The notes beneath the pieces were generated by a model. The model made no database searches. It was not told the DNA's origin and was given only the letters and a program-made list of their open reading frames with translations. Shown piece by piece: positions 23,004-31,544 of a stretch of 64,000 nucleotides of DNA; the first letter of the stretch is position 1; every line of letters starts with the position of its first letter. The translations under genes were made by a program, and so were the position numbers. Origin of the DNA: Ruminococcaceae bacterium FB2012 (GTDB lineage: Bacteria; Bacillota; Clostridia; Oscillospirales; Ruminococcaceae); contig FMXS01000003.1 of the NCBI GenBank assembly GCA_900104495.1, positions 1-64,000 of the forward strand. Direction: 5' to 3'.

Positions 23004-23465
23004 ATGAAAAAGGCACAGAAGGGCTTTACACTGGTAGAGCTTATCGTAGTTATCGCCATTATCGGCATTCTGGCTGCCATCCTCGTTCCTTCGATGATGG
23101 GCTACGTTAAGAAGTCCAAGCTGAAGTCCGCAAACTCGAATGCGAAGCTCGTATTCACAACCGTATCCAGCGCTTGCGCTGACCTCGTTGCAGATGGTAA
23201 GATGACTCAGATCACTCCTCTCACCTACAACGCTGCTGTTCCTGCTGCTACTGCTTCCGGCGCTCTTGAGAAGGCTGTAGGCGTTGCAATGTCCGACAAC
23301 GGTTCTGCTGTAGGCGTTTGCGCATGGCTCATCGACAACTACAAGCCCAAGTGGGCTCAGTGGGCTGACGAGGCCGGCAGCACCATGATCGGTCAGTATC
23401 CGAATCCTGAGACTGATCCTGATAAGTCTCACAGCATCGGTTCTTCGTTCGTACCTGGAACCTAA
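23004..23465 (+). CDS. Type IV pilin-like protein, orphan
   Basis: 153 residues from the ATG after GGAGGG. The class III leader MKKAQKG is followed by FTLVELIVVIAIIGILAAI, with the conserved Phe+1 and Glu+5, so a prepilin peptidase should cut after Gly7. The globular part is small, with two Cys (ACADLV, VCAWLI) that may form a disulfide. Perfect promoter, strong RBS, twin terminators and heavy use of GCT/GTT codons suggest high expression. No assembly ATPase, platform protein or peptidase gene is nearby, so the machinery must lie elsewhere. It is either a major pilin or a pseudopilin. Confidence 0.9.
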   Translation: MKKAQKGFTLVELIVVIAIIGILAAILVPSMMGYVKKSKLKSANSNAKLVFTTVSSACADLVADGKMTQITPLTYNAAVPAATASGALEKAVGVAMSDNGSAVGVCAWLIDNYKPKWAQWADEAGSTMIGQYPNPETDPDKSHSIGSSFVPGT

Positions 23466-23502
23466 TAGGATCCTTGCTTCGAGCAACAAACCAAAAACTA
23501 AC

Positions 23503-23535
23503 AAAAGGGACTCGCTTCGGCGGGTCCTTTTTTTT
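23503..23535 (+). terminator. Terminator 1 of the pilin gene
   Basis: GGGACTCGC, TTC loop, GGCGGGTCC, then eight T residues. Confidence 0.88.
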
Positions 23536-23552
23536 GCGCTCCTTTCCCGGAG

Positions 23553-23587
23553 TGTAAAAGCATCTCCCCTGCGGAGGTGCTTTTTTG
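23553..23587 (+). terminator. Terminator 2 after the pilin gene
   Basis: AAAAGCATCTCC pairs with GGAGGTGCTTTT, followed by further T residues. It stands between the pilin and the next promoter. Confidence 0.8.
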
Positions 23588-23628
23588 TGCCCGAAATAAT
23601 AATTTGCAAAGAAAATTATATAAACCCC

Positions 23629-23656
23629 TTGACAAATTATATAATTGTGGTATAAT
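23629..23656 (+). promoter_or_regulatory. Promoter of the small peptide-RHH unit
   Basis: TTGACA, 16 bp, TATAAT, 86 nt before the small ORF. Confidence 0.8.
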
Positions 23657-23742
23657 GTTATACAGAAAGATAAAAAAGTCCCGTGGACGGCGTAACGCCG
23701 CCGCGAAGAACAACAGAAAAGAGACAACAAAGGAGAATCACT

Positions 23743-23850
23743 ATGGCATTGCAGAGACCGACCAAGGAACGCTTTTGGGTGCTGGCTGCCGGCACCCATG
23801 CGGCACTTCTCGCCGCGATACTGCTTATCCGCACCTTCGGCGGGATGTAG
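23743..23850 (+). CDS. 35-residue membrane peptide
   Basis: A short ORF with an excellent RBS (AAAGGAG, 7 nt before the ATG), directly behind a strong promoter. It begins MALQRPTKERFWVLAAGTHA and continues as a hydrophobic stretch (ALLAAILLIR) ending TFGGM. It is followed within 50 bp by the ribbon-helix-helix gene, so it is co-transcribed with it. It could be a membrane peptide with its own role, a leader peptide or a toxin-like partner of the RHH protein. No family is recognised. Confidence 0.6.
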   Translation: MALQRPTKERFWVLAAGTHAALLAAILLIRTFGGM

Positions 23851-23899
23851 TGTCCTTCCGCGGGATGTGTCCCACACCAAACAGAAACAGGTGATCCAA

Positions 23900-24544
23900 A
23901 TGAAAAAATCAGTTTACAGCATCGTCCTTGCCGACGACGTGGTGGAGGCTATCGACGATATGGCCTACTCCCTCGGCACCAGCCGCAGCAATCTTATCAA
24001 TCAGATACTTGCGGAACGGGTGTCTATGCTCACCCCGGAAATGCGTATGCGGGACATCTTTGACCGCATCGGACGGCTGATGACCGGCGGGCCCGTCAAC
24101 GTGGCCCAGAGCGGCGGATCTATGATAATGCTCAAAAGCCCGCTGAAATACAAATACCGTCCCACGGTGAACTACGGCATCGAGCTCTCCCGGAGCTTCG
24201 AGGGGACGGTGGGCCGGCTGAAAATTTCCCTGCGGACCCAAAGCGACAGCCTGATCGGCATGATCGGCGGGTTCTTCGCCCTTTGGATAGGCATTGAAGG
24301 GAAGTATCTGCGGAAGCTGTTCCCCAAGGGGAACCCCTGGTCCGGCGGCGGAGCCTCCTTCACACGGGAGTTTCTTTCGCCGAACGGTCCCGCGCTCTCC
24401 GATGAACAGCTGGCGGAGGCTATCGGCGGGTACATCAACCTTTTGGACGGCTGTCTGCGCCTCTACTTTGAGGACAAGACCTCTGCTGAAAGGATAGAGG
24501 AACGGTACAAGGCTTATCTGAGCGAGGGCGTGCTGGTGATTTAG
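23900..24544 (+). CDS. Ribbon-helix-helix protein with unknown C-terminal domain
   Basis: 214 residues from the ATG at 23900; longer in-frame sequence upstream runs through the small ORF and lacks an RBS. Residues 1-42 fit a CopG/Arc-type RHH fold (YSIVLADDVVEAIDDMAYS, SRSNLINQILAE). The C-terminal 150 residues include FEGTVGRLKISLRTQSDSLIG and a helical end with SDEQLAEAIGGYINLLDGCL; I do not recognise this part. RHH proteins are dimeric DNA-binding repressors, commonly autoregulatory. It is coupled to the 35-residue peptide and followed by clpB after 58 bp containing TAGTTGATAGTTGATAAT. Confidence 0.75.
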   Translation: MKKSVYSIVLADDVVEAIDDMAYSLGTSRSNLINQILAERVSMLTPEMRMRDIFDRIGRLMTGGPVNVAQSGGSMIMLKSPLKYKYRPTVNYGIELSRSFEGTVGRLKISLRTQSDSLIGMIGGFFALWIGIEGKYLRKLFPKGNPWSGGGASFTREFLSPNGPALSDEQLAEAIGGYINLLDGCLRLYFEDKTSAERIEERYKAYLSEGVLVI

Positions 24545-24602
24545 TTGATAAAGGATAGTTGATAGTTGATAATTAATATATACAGAGAGAGGAGAATCTA
24601 CT

Positions 24603-27206
24603 ATGGACATGAACAGACTTACACAGAAATCTATCGAAGTTTTGCAGGCGGCGCAGTCGCTGGCTGTCAAGGGCAGCAATCAGGCGGTGGATCAGCAGCA
24701 CGTTCTGGCGGCTATGCTTCACCAGGAGAACGGGCTTATCCCTCAGCTGATAGAGCGGCTGGGACTGTCGGCTGCCAATCTTGCCGAGGCCGCCGACAAG
24801 GCTCTTATGCGCCTGCCCCGGGTACAGGGGAGCAATTACCGTCCCGCGGATCAGATGTATATCAGCTCCGACCTGGACAAGGCTCTTGCCGAAGCCGAAT
24901 CTCAGGCGGGCCGCATGAAGGACGAGTATATCTCCGTGGAGCATATTTTCCTGGGACTGCTTGAATGCCCCAACAGCGAGATCAAGGAACTGTTCCGGGC
25001 TTTCGGCATCACATCCGACAGGTTCTTGCAGGCCCTCCACGAGGTAAGGGGCTCGGCGCAGGTCACCAGTCAGAACCCCGAGGAGACCTACGACGTGCTG
25101 AAAAAATACGGCACCGAGCTGGTAAGCCTTGCCAAGGCCAACAAGCTGGATCCCGTTATCGGGCGGGACAGCGAGATCAGGAACGTTATCCGCATACTGT
25201 CCCGGAAGACCAAGAACAACCCGGTACTGATCGGTGAGCCGGGCGTCGGCAAGACCGCCATAGCCGAGGGTTTGGCCCAGCGTATCGTCCGCGGGGACGT
25301 CCCCGACGGGCTGAAGGACAGAAAGGTGTTCTCCCTGGATATGGGCTCTCTCGTGGCGGGAGCCAAATACCGGGGCGAATTTGAGGAGAGGCTCAAAGCC
25401 GTCCTCCAGGAGATCAAAAAGAGCGACGGACAGATCATCCTCTTTATCGACGAGCTTCACACTATCGTCGGGGCAGGCAAGTCCGACGGCGCTATGGACG
25501 CAGGCAACCTGCTGAAACCTATGCTGGCAAGGGGCGAGCTTCACTGCATCGGTGCCACCACGCTGAACGAGTACCGCGAGTACATCGAAAAGGATGCGGC
25601 CCTTGAAAGGCGTTTCCAGCCCGTTATGGTGGACGAACCTTCCGTCGAGGACACTATCGCCATACTCCGCGGACTGAAAGAGCGCTACGAAGTCTTCCAC
25701 GGCGTAAAGATACAGGACGCCGCCCTCATTGCGGCCGCAACCCTCTCCAACCGCTATATCTCCGACCGTTTCCTTCCCGATAAAGCTATCGACCTTGTGG
25801 ACGAAGCCTGCGCTCTTATCCGCACCGAGATAGACTCCATGCCCACCGAGCTGGACGATATCAGGCGGCAGATAATGCAATTGGAGATCGAAGAGACCGC
25901 CCTCAAAAAAGAAGACGACAACCTTGCCCGTGAGCAGCTGGCTAAAGTTCAGAAGGAACTGGCCGAGCATAGGGACAAGTTCAACGCGATGCAGGCCAAA
26001 TGGAAAAACGAGAAGGCCGCAATATCCTCGGTACAGAAGATACGGGAGGAGATCGACAGGTGCGACGCGGAGATCGCCAAGGCCGAGCGGGAATACGACC
26101 TTGACAAGCTGGCTATGCTCAGTCACGGAAAGCGTCCCGAGCTGAAAGCTCAGCTGGAAGCCGCCGAGAAGGCTCTCGAAAAGGATCCCTCCGCTGATTC
26201 TCTGCTGAGAGACAAGGTCACCGAGGAGGAGATCGCCAAGATCATCTGCCGCTGGACGGGCATACCCGTGGCGAAGCTGATGGAGGGCGAGCGGGAGAAG
26301 CTGCTGGGCCTTGAAGGCATCCTCCACAAGCGGGTCATCGGCCAGGACGAGGCTGTTACCAAGGTCAGCGAGGCCATACTCCGTTCGCGGGCGGGCATCG
26401 CCAATCCCAACCAGCCCATAGGCTCCTTCCTGTTCCTGGGGCCCACGGGCGTGGGCAAGACAGAGCTTGCCAAGGCACTTGCCGAGGCTCTCTTCGACGA
26501 TGAGAAGAACATCGTCCGCATTGATATGTCGGAGTATATGGAGAAATTCAGCGTCACCCGACTGATCGGAGCGCCTCCGGGATATGTGGGCTACGACGAA
26601 GGCGGACAGCTCACCGAAGCGGTGCGCCGCAAGCCCTACTCCGTGGTCCTCTTTGACGAGATCGAAAAGGCTCACCCGGACGTATTCAACATCCTGCTCC
26701 AGGTCCTTGACGACGGCAGGATAACCGACTCACAGGGCCGCACCGTGGATTTCAAGAACACGATAATCATCCTCACCTCCAACTTAGGCTCGCCCTACAT
26801 TCTGGAGGGCATCCGCGAGGACGGGGAGATCAGCGAAGAAGCACGGGAGCAGGTAGACAAACTGCTGAAGACCTCTTTCCGTCCGGAATTTCTGAACCGT
26901 CTGGACGAGATCGTATACTACAAGCCGCTGACCAAGAACGAGATCGGGCGCATTGTAGATCTGATGCTGGGCGAGCTTTCCAAGAGGCTTGCGGACAAAC
27001 AGCTTTCGGTGGAGGTCACTCCCCGGGCGAAGGAAGCGATCATCGACCATGGCTTCGACCCCAGCTACGGCGCACGTCCTTTGAAGCGCTACATCCAGCG
27101 CAGGGTAGAAACGCTTGTAGCCAAGAAAATCATCGCAGGAGAAGTAAGCACCGAAAGACCCATTGTGGTGGATTTTGCCGACGGTGAGTACAGGATAGAG
27201 GCATAA
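24603..27206 (+). CDS. clpB: ATP-dependent disaggregase ClpB
   Basis: 867 residues, full length. N domain (1-145), AAA1 with Walker A GEPGVGKTA and Walker B ILFIDELHTIVGAG, the coiled-coil middle domain (about 400-525, rich in Glu/Lys/Ala, with KWKNEKAAISSVQKIREEID), AAA2 with Walker A GPTGVGKTE and Walker B VVLFDEIEKAHPD, and the C-terminal D2 small domain. ClpB pulls proteins out of aggregates together with DnaK. The start follows AGAGGAG. No CIRCE or CtsR-type operator is visible upstream, so heat control may be indirect. Confidence 0.98.
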   Translation: MDMNRLTQKSIEVLQAAQSLAVKGSNQAVDQQHVLAAMLHQENGLIPQLIERLGLSAANLAEAADKALMRLPRVQGSNYRPADQMYISSDLDKALAEAESQAGRMKDEYISVEHIFLGLLECPNSEIKELFRAFGITSDRFLQALHEVRGSAQVTSQNPEETYDVLKKYGTELVSLAKANKLDPVIGRDSEIRNVIRILSRKTKNNPVLIGEPGVGKTAIAEGLAQRIVRGDVPDGLKDRKVFSLDMGSLVAGAKYRGEFEERLKAVLQEIKKSDGQIILFIDELHTIVGAGKSDGAMDAGNLLKPMLARGELHCIGATTLNEYREYIEKDAALERRFQPVMVDEPSVEDTIAILRGLKERYEVFHGVKIQDAALIAAATLSNRYISDRFLPDKAIDLVDEACALIRTEIDSMPTELDDIRRQIMQLEIEETALKKEDDNLAREQLAKVQKELAEHRDKFNAMQAKWKNEKAAISSVQKIREEIDRCDAEIAKAEREYDLDKLAMLSHGKRPELKAQLEAAEKALEKDPSADSLLRDKVTEEEIAKIICRWTGIPVAKLMEGEREKLLGLEGILHKRVIGQDEAVTKVSEAILRSRAGIANPNQPIGSFLFLGPTGVGKTELAKALAEALFDDEKNIVRIDMSEYMEKFSVTRLIGAPPGYVGYDEGGQLTEAVRRKPYSVVLFDEIEKAHPDVFNILLQVLDDGRITDSQGRTVDFKNTIIILTSNLGSPYILEGIREDGEISEEAREQVDKLLKTSFRPEFLNRLDEIVYYKPLTKNEIGRIVDLMLGELSKRLADKQLSVEVTPRAKEAIIDHGFDPSYGARPLKRYIQRRVETLVAKKIIAGEVSTERPIVVDFADGEYRIEA

Positions 27207-27207
27207 G

Positions 27208-27238
27208 GAAAAAGGAGTCCCGAGGGGGGCTCCTTTTT
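27208..27238 (+). terminator. Terminator of clpB
   Basis: AAAAAGGAGTCCC pairs with GGGGCTCCTTTTTT, 2 bp after the stop. Confidence 0.88.
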
Positions 27239-27258
27239 TGGTGGTTGGGGGTTGAGGG

Positions 27259-27741
27259 GAAACGCGAAGCGCATTCCGCCCATCCAAGGGCGCGGTCAGC
27301 CCTTGGCGGGGTCGAGGGGCAGAGCCCTCGCGGGGACGGGGGCAGAGCCCCAGCGGGGACGGGGGCAGAGCCCCAGCGGAGCTCGAGGCAGAGCCTCGTT
27401 CGGCGCGAAGCGACGACCCCGGCGCTGCACAAGAAAAGAGTAGGGAAACGAAGCTGTTTTCCTACTCTTTTTTGCGTGGACAAATCATACTCAGCGCCGG
27501 GAAAAGCTGTCCTCCCGCACTCGCAGGAAACAGCGACCGAATTCACGCTTGCGTGAATTTTTTCACGCTTGCGTGAATTTTTTCACGCTTGCGTGAATTT
27601 GGGAGCGTCTTTCCGTCCCCCGACGAGCCAAAGCGGGACGGCATCCTGCCCCGCTCGAAACGTGGGAGCAGAATCGCAACAAAGGCTCACGTCCGTATTC
27701 GGGGGCTTTCCGGTCGCCCCCGAGCCCCTTCGGATGCACAC
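27259..27741 (+). repeat. Mosaic intergenic element, copy C
   Basis: Module order as in copy B but with the variant-2 head hairpin lengthened on both arms (CCAAGGGC...GCCCTTGG), two GGGACGGGGGCAGAGCCCC hairpins, GAGCTCGAGGCAGAGCCTCG, the terminator core (AAAAGAGTAGGGAAAC...GTTTTCCTACTCTTTT, 27434-27473) inside CCCCGGCGCTG/CAGCGCCGGG, three TTCACGCTTGCGTGAA palindromes, GAGCGTCTTTCCGTCC and the full tail. Orientation follows clpB. Confidence 0.9.
27542..27597. repeat. Three tandem TTCACGCTTGCGTGAA palindromes
   Basis: Perfect 16-bp palindromes at 27542, 27562 and 27582, a strict 20-bp period with TTTT spacers. Single copies stand at the matching place in element copies E (44597) and H (58669). 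Other copies have unrelated sequence there. Confidence 0.9.
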
Positions 27742-27778
27742 CTTACGCGGTGCGGAACTCTGTTCGCATCTGTACCTC

Positions 27779-28675
27779 TCAGTACTTCACTACCGTCCCT
27801 TCGGCAAGGGTCTGCGTCTTGCAGTTGACCGCTTGCTTTATGGAGTGGATCTTTATGCTCCCGCTTGTGACAGTGACGCCGGTGGTGGCTTCGATGCCGT
27901 TGCCCGAAGCGTTCTGAATGTCTACCGTCGCGTTCTCGGAGGTGACAGTTCCCTTCCCCGCTTCGCCGCCTTCGTCGATCACCGACTTGATGCCGTCCTT
28001 GCAGCTCTTGATGACGATGTTTCCCCCCGTGAGCTGAACGGAATCTTCACCGTAAAGTCCTGCCGCCTTGGCGCTGAGCTCAAGCTCCCCGCCCTTGATG
28101 CGCAGGTCGTTGGAGCTCTTTATCGCGTGCTTCACCGAGCCCGTCACCACCAGCTTGCCCTTGCCCTTGACGGTCAGGTCGTCCTTGGAGGAGATGCAGG
28201 CGTTGGCCGAGCTGTTGACGCTGTCGGTGAAGGTGTTGACGGTGCCTTCGTTCAGATGAAGCGTCACGCCGTCCGCCTGGATGACCCTCAGCGGAGCGGT
28301 TGTGGAGCAGTTCACGGTGACGCCGTTCAGGTAAAGGTCGATCTTGTCGGTCTTGGGAGCGTTGACCACGATCTGACCGTCGTCGAGTGTGCCCGAGAAG
28401 GTGTACTCCCCTGCCGCCGTCAGCGTAACGGTGCTGCCCTCGGCGGTAACGCCGGAGGCTCCCGCGCCGATCTCCGCGGAGCTGCCCTTCAAAGTGACCG
28501 AAGCCGCATTCTCCGCAGCCTTCCCGTCCTCGGAGGCAGCAAGGCTCTCGCCTGCCGAAGCCGCGGAATTCTCCGCCGCCGCAGAGGCCGCCGATTCGTT
28601 GGTATTTATGGAACATCCCGACGCCGATGCCAGCATTGCCGCAAGCACCGCCGCAAAGGCGATCTTCATCTTCAT
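27779..28675 (-). CDS. Beta-helix lipoprotein, carbohydrate-binding (Cthe_2159/DUF4353-like)
   Basis: 298 residues. Signal peptide with lipobox ASASGC, then a Ser/Ala/Glu linker to about residue 60. The rest is made of short beta-strand repeats (GEYTFSGTLDDGQIVVNAP, DLYLNGVTVNCSTTAPLRV, DLTVKGKGKLVVTG, ANACISSKDD) like the Cthe_2159-type right-handed beta-helix that binds acidic polysaccharides. It is shorter than typical members (often over 400 residues) and ends right beside element C, so it may be truncated. The start follows GGGAGGG. It is probably co-transcribed with the TerB gene 40 bp upstream. Confidence 0.75.
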   Translation of the reverse strand: MKMKIAFAAVLAAMLASASGCSINTNESAASAAAENSAASAGESLAASEDGKAAENAASVTLKGSSAEIGAGASGVTAEGSTVTLTAAGEYTFSGTLDDGQIVVNAPKTDKIDLYLNGVTVNCSTTAPLRVIQADGVTLHLNEGTVNTFTDSVNSSANACISSKDDLTVKGKGKLVVTGSVKHAIKSSNDLRIKGGELELSAKAAGLYGEDSVQLTGGNIVIKSCKDGIKSVIDEGGEAGKGTVTSENATVDIQNASGNGIEATTGVTVTSGSIKIHSIKQAVNCKTQTLAEGTVVKY

Positions 28676-28715
28676 AACGGTCCCTCCCGTTTAATTGACA
28701 GTTGATTATCCGATC

Positions 28716-29177
28716 TTACTCAAACATTGACCTCAGATTTTTCGCTTCTTCTATCTCCTTGGGAGAGATGTCGTTATCGCACTCGATGATGATGTCGCAG
28801 ATAAGACAGAGCAGTTCCTTGTAGGCGTCTGCCAGCTCTTCGTTGATGCTCCGGAGCAGGGTGATGCCGCTTTCAAAGGTCTCGTCGAAGGAACGGCCGA
28901 TGTTTTCCTCGCAGCTGCGGTAAACTTCCTTCAGTTCTTCCGTGGTGTAGTCAAAGCCGAAGGTCTTGTTGAGATACTCCGTCTCCTTATCGCTGATAAC
29001 TCCGTCGGCGGCAATAAGTCTGATGATGACGCTCACCAGGTCGTTCTGATAGAAGCCGTCCATTTCGCCGTTTTCTTCTTTGTCCCACAGGCCCTCTTCC
29101 TCTGCCGCATCGCAGCCGATAAAGAATCTGTCGTACTTATATCTGAAATCTTCTGTCAGCTTATCTATCCTGTTCAT
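28716..29177 (-). CDS. TerB-like helical protein
   Basis: 153 residues from the ATG at 29177 after AAAGGAT. Two acidic metal-site-like motifs (AADGVISDKETEYL and CDNDISPKEIEEAKN) frame helical sequence, as in TerB/tellurite-resistance-like domains, which are usually fused or linked to AAA+ or membrane stress proteins. The same pattern appears at the N-terminus of the AAA+ protein at 2258-3649. Metal binding and role are inferred. It lies between the EF-G paralogue and the beta-helix lipoprotein. Confidence 0.7.
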   Translation of the reverse strand: MNRIDKLTEDFRYKYDRFFIGCDAAEEEGLWDKEENGEMDGFYQNDLVSVIIRLIAADGVISDKETEYLNKTFGFDYTTEELKEVYRSCEENIGRSFDETFESGITLLRSINEELADAYKELLCLICDIIIECDNDISPKEIEEAKNLRSMFE

Positions 29178-29196
29178 ATTATACATCCTTTCGTTT

Positions 29197-29240
29197 ATTA
29201 AATACCGCACGCCCCGCAGAGCGCGGAACGTGCGGCGGTA
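29197..29240 (-). terminator. Stable hairpin after the EF-G paralogue gene
   Basis: On the minus strand TACCGCCGCACG and CGTGCGGTA form a stem over a GC-rich loop, followed by TTTAATAAA. The T-run is weak, so read-through into the TerB gene is likely. Confidence 0.5.
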
Positions 29241-29247
29241 TAGTTTC

Positions 29248-31326
29248 TTATTCTACCTTGTTGTTGGCGATGACAGCCGCTACCAGGTTGCCCGGCAGCT
29301 GGTCGTATCTTGCCAGCTCCATTGAATAGGAGCCTCTGCCCTGAGTCATCTGACGGAGCACCATTGTGAAGTCGGCCATTTCAGCCTCGGGGACCTCGGC
29401 AACTACTTCGGTCAGGCCCTTCTTAGCCGAAGGATTCATTCCCAGCACTCTGCCGCGGCGCTTGTTCAGCTCGCCGATAACGTCGCCGGTGTTCTCGTCG
29501 GGAACGATGACTGTCAGATTGTCGATAGGCTCCAGCAGCATGGGCTCAGCCTTGGGGATACCGTCCTTGAAGGCCAGGGATGCGGCGATCTTGAAGGCCA
29601 TTTCCGAAGAGTCAACGGGGTGATAGGAACCGTCCACAAGGATAGCCTTCAGACCCACTACGGGGAAGCCTGCCAGCACGCCCTTCTTCACGCACTCCTG
29701 GAGGCCCTTTTCTACTGCGGGGAAGAAGTTCTTCGGAACGGCGCCGCCGAACACTCTCTCCTCGAAGATAAGCTCGTCGGAGATGCAGGGCTCGAACTCG
29801 ATCCAAACGTCGCCGAACTGGCCGTGGCCGCCGGACTGCTTCTTATGTCTGCCCTGTACCTTTACCTTCTTGCGGATGGTCTCCTTATAGGCGATCTTGG
29901 GCGCCGAAGTCTCGATGTCAACGCCGAAGGTATCGTGGAGCTTGCCTGCCACCGATTCCAGGTGCAGGCCGCCGAGAGTTGTCAGGATCATTTCCAGTGT
30001 ATCGGGATTCTGCTCGTATTTAAGGGTCTTGTCTTCTTCAAGGAGCCTTGCGATAGCGCCGGAGATCTTGGCCTCGTCGCCGGAGCCCTTGGCCTTGACA
30101 GCCATAGCATAAGTAGGCTTGGGGAATCTGATCTCGGGGAACTTCACTACTCTTGAAGCGTCGCAGATAGTGTCGTTGGTATTGACGTTCATCTTGGTGG
30201 CGACTACGATGTCTCCGCAGTTGGCCTCGGTCATTTCGATCTGCTTCTTGCCCAGCAGGGTCATCAGCTTGCCCACCTTCTCCGTGGAGCCGGTGGTGGC
30301 ATTGATAACATCCTTATTGGTCTTCAGCACGCCGGCGTGTACCTTGATGAAGCTCATCTTGCCTACAAACGGGTCGGCAACGGTCTTGAACACGAAGGCA
30401 GCGAGAGGCGCATCCTTATCGCACTTGATCTCAACGGGGTCGCCGTTCTTATCAACGGCCTCCTTGGTGTCGTTTTCGGAGGGAGCGGGCAGCAGCAGAG
30501 AGATCTCCTTGAGGATCATATCTATGCCCGAGAGGTCGGCGGCGGAGCAGCACACTACGGGAGTGATCTTGCCCTCGTTCATGCCCTTGTGGATGCCGTC
30601 GATAAGCTCCTTCTGAGTGAAGGCTTCTCCGCCGAAGAACTTCTCCATAAGCTCCTCGTCGGTCTCGGCAACGGCCTCGGAAACGGCCTCTACCAGTCCG
30701 TCGATACGGTACTCCATATTCTCGGCGACGGCGGCGGTGGGCATATCGGTCTCAACGGCGTTGCCGTTCTCGTACTTATAGCACTTCATCTCGATGAGGT
30801 TAACGTAGGAAACGACCTTTCTGTTGGCGATAACGGGAACGATAACGGGGCAGACCGTGGGGCCGAACTCGGTCTTGAGCTGAGTCAGCACGTTATTGAA
30901 GTTGGCGTTCTCGTCATCCAGCTGTGTTACCACGAACATACGGGGCTTGCCGTTCTCCTCGGCGTAGTCGTAGGCCTTATGGGTGCCGACTCTCACGCCT
31001 GACTTGGCGGAAACGGTTATCATCACGCAGCCTGCGGCGCTGATGCCCTCCACCATACCTGCTTCGTAATCGAAGAGGCCGGGAGTGTCCAGCAGGTTGA
31101 TCTTGAAGCCGTCCCTTTCAAAGGTGGACAGCGAAGTATATACCGAGCATTTTCTTCTGATCTCCTCAGCGGTATAGTCGGAGACTGTATTTCCGTCGGC
31201 GATCTTGCCGAGACGGTCGGTGCATCCGCTCTTGAAGAGCAGGGCCTCCACGAGGGATGTTTTACCGGAGCCGCCGTGTCCCGCGACTGCTATGTTCTTG
31301 ATATGGGTGCTTTCGTAGGTTTTCAA
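29248..31326 (-). CDS. Elongation factor G paralogue (EF-G-like GTPase)
   Basis: 692 residues with the full EF-G domain order (G, II, III, IV, V). The GTPase motifs differ from housekeeping EF-G: G1 is AGHGGSGKTS, G3 is DTPGLFDY (Leu where EF-G and EF-Tu have the catalytic His), and G4 reads VVTQLDDEN rather than NKxD. The domain IV region RHKKQSGGHGQFGDVW and the SYHPVDSSEMAFKIAA segment are conserved. It belongs to the EF-G-like paralogue group of Firmicutes whose cellular role is not settled. The start follows AAGGAGAG. It probably leads a three-gene unit with TerB and the beta-helix lipoprotein. Confidence 0.9.
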   Translation of the reverse strand: MKTYESTHIKNIAVAGHGGSGKTSLVEALLFKSGCTDRLGKIADGNTVSDYTAEEIRRKCSVYTSLSTFERDGFKINLLDTPGLFDYEAGMVEGISAAGCVMITVSAKSGVRVGTHKAYDYAEENGKPRMFVVTQLDDENANFNNVLTQLKTEFGPTVCPVIVPVIANRKVVSYVNLIEMKCYKYENGNAVETDMPTAAVAENMEYRIDGLVEAVSEAVAETDEELMEKFFGGEAFTQKELIDGIHKGMNEGKITPVVCCSAADLSGIDMILKEISLLLPAPSENDTKEAVDKNGDPVEIKCDKDAPLAAFVFKTVADPFVGKMSFIKVHAGVLKTNKDVINATTGSTEKVGKLMTLLGKKQIEMTEANCGDIVVATKMNVNTNDTICDASRVVKFPEIRFPKPTYAMAVKAKGSGDEAKISGAIARLLEEDKTLKYEQNPDTLEMILTTLGGLHLESVAGKLHDTFGVDIETSAPKIAYKETIRKKVKVQGRHKKQSGGHGQFGDVWIEFEPCISDELIFEERVFGGAVPKNFFPAVEKGLQECVKKGVLAGFPVVGLKAILVDGSYHPVDSSEMAFKIAASLAFKDGIPKAEPMLLEPIDNLTVIVPDENTGDVIGELNKRRGRVLGMNPSAKKGLTEVVAEVPEAEMADFTMVLRQMTQGRGSYSMELARYDQLPGNLVAAVIANNKVE

Positions 31327-31407
31327 AATGATTCTCTCCTTGCTAAAAAATACTTAACGTTTGTCAAATTGTTATAATGCACAACATTCAGACAAACCGA
31401 TACTATA

Positions 31408-31436
31408 ATTATATAATATTTTAACACAAATTTCAA
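31408..31436 (-). promoter_or_regulatory. Promoter of the EF-G paralogue gene
   Basis: On the minus strand: TTGAAA, 17 bp, TATAAT, about 80 nt before the start codon. Confidence 0.8.
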
Positions 31437-31544
31437 GAGCATTTCGCACATTTCTTTTCGTGATTATGAACAAAGAATTAAAGCTATTCCATACACATTA
31501 CACAAAAAGGCGGCCCGAAAGGGCGAAAGCAGGGCTCTTACTAA

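Noticed and set aside
27130..27546. Recurring ORFs with LCSAGVVASRR and STKKRVGK-type peptides in copies B, C, D, E, F, G and H of the mosaic element
   Set aside because: They are antisense readings of the repeat modules with no RBS. The peptide similarity simply reflects DNA repetition.
27779..28675. Dockerin or catalytic domain in the beta-helix lipoprotein
   Set aside because: No Ca-binding repeat pair and no catalytic motif; only beta-helix repeats follow the lipobox.
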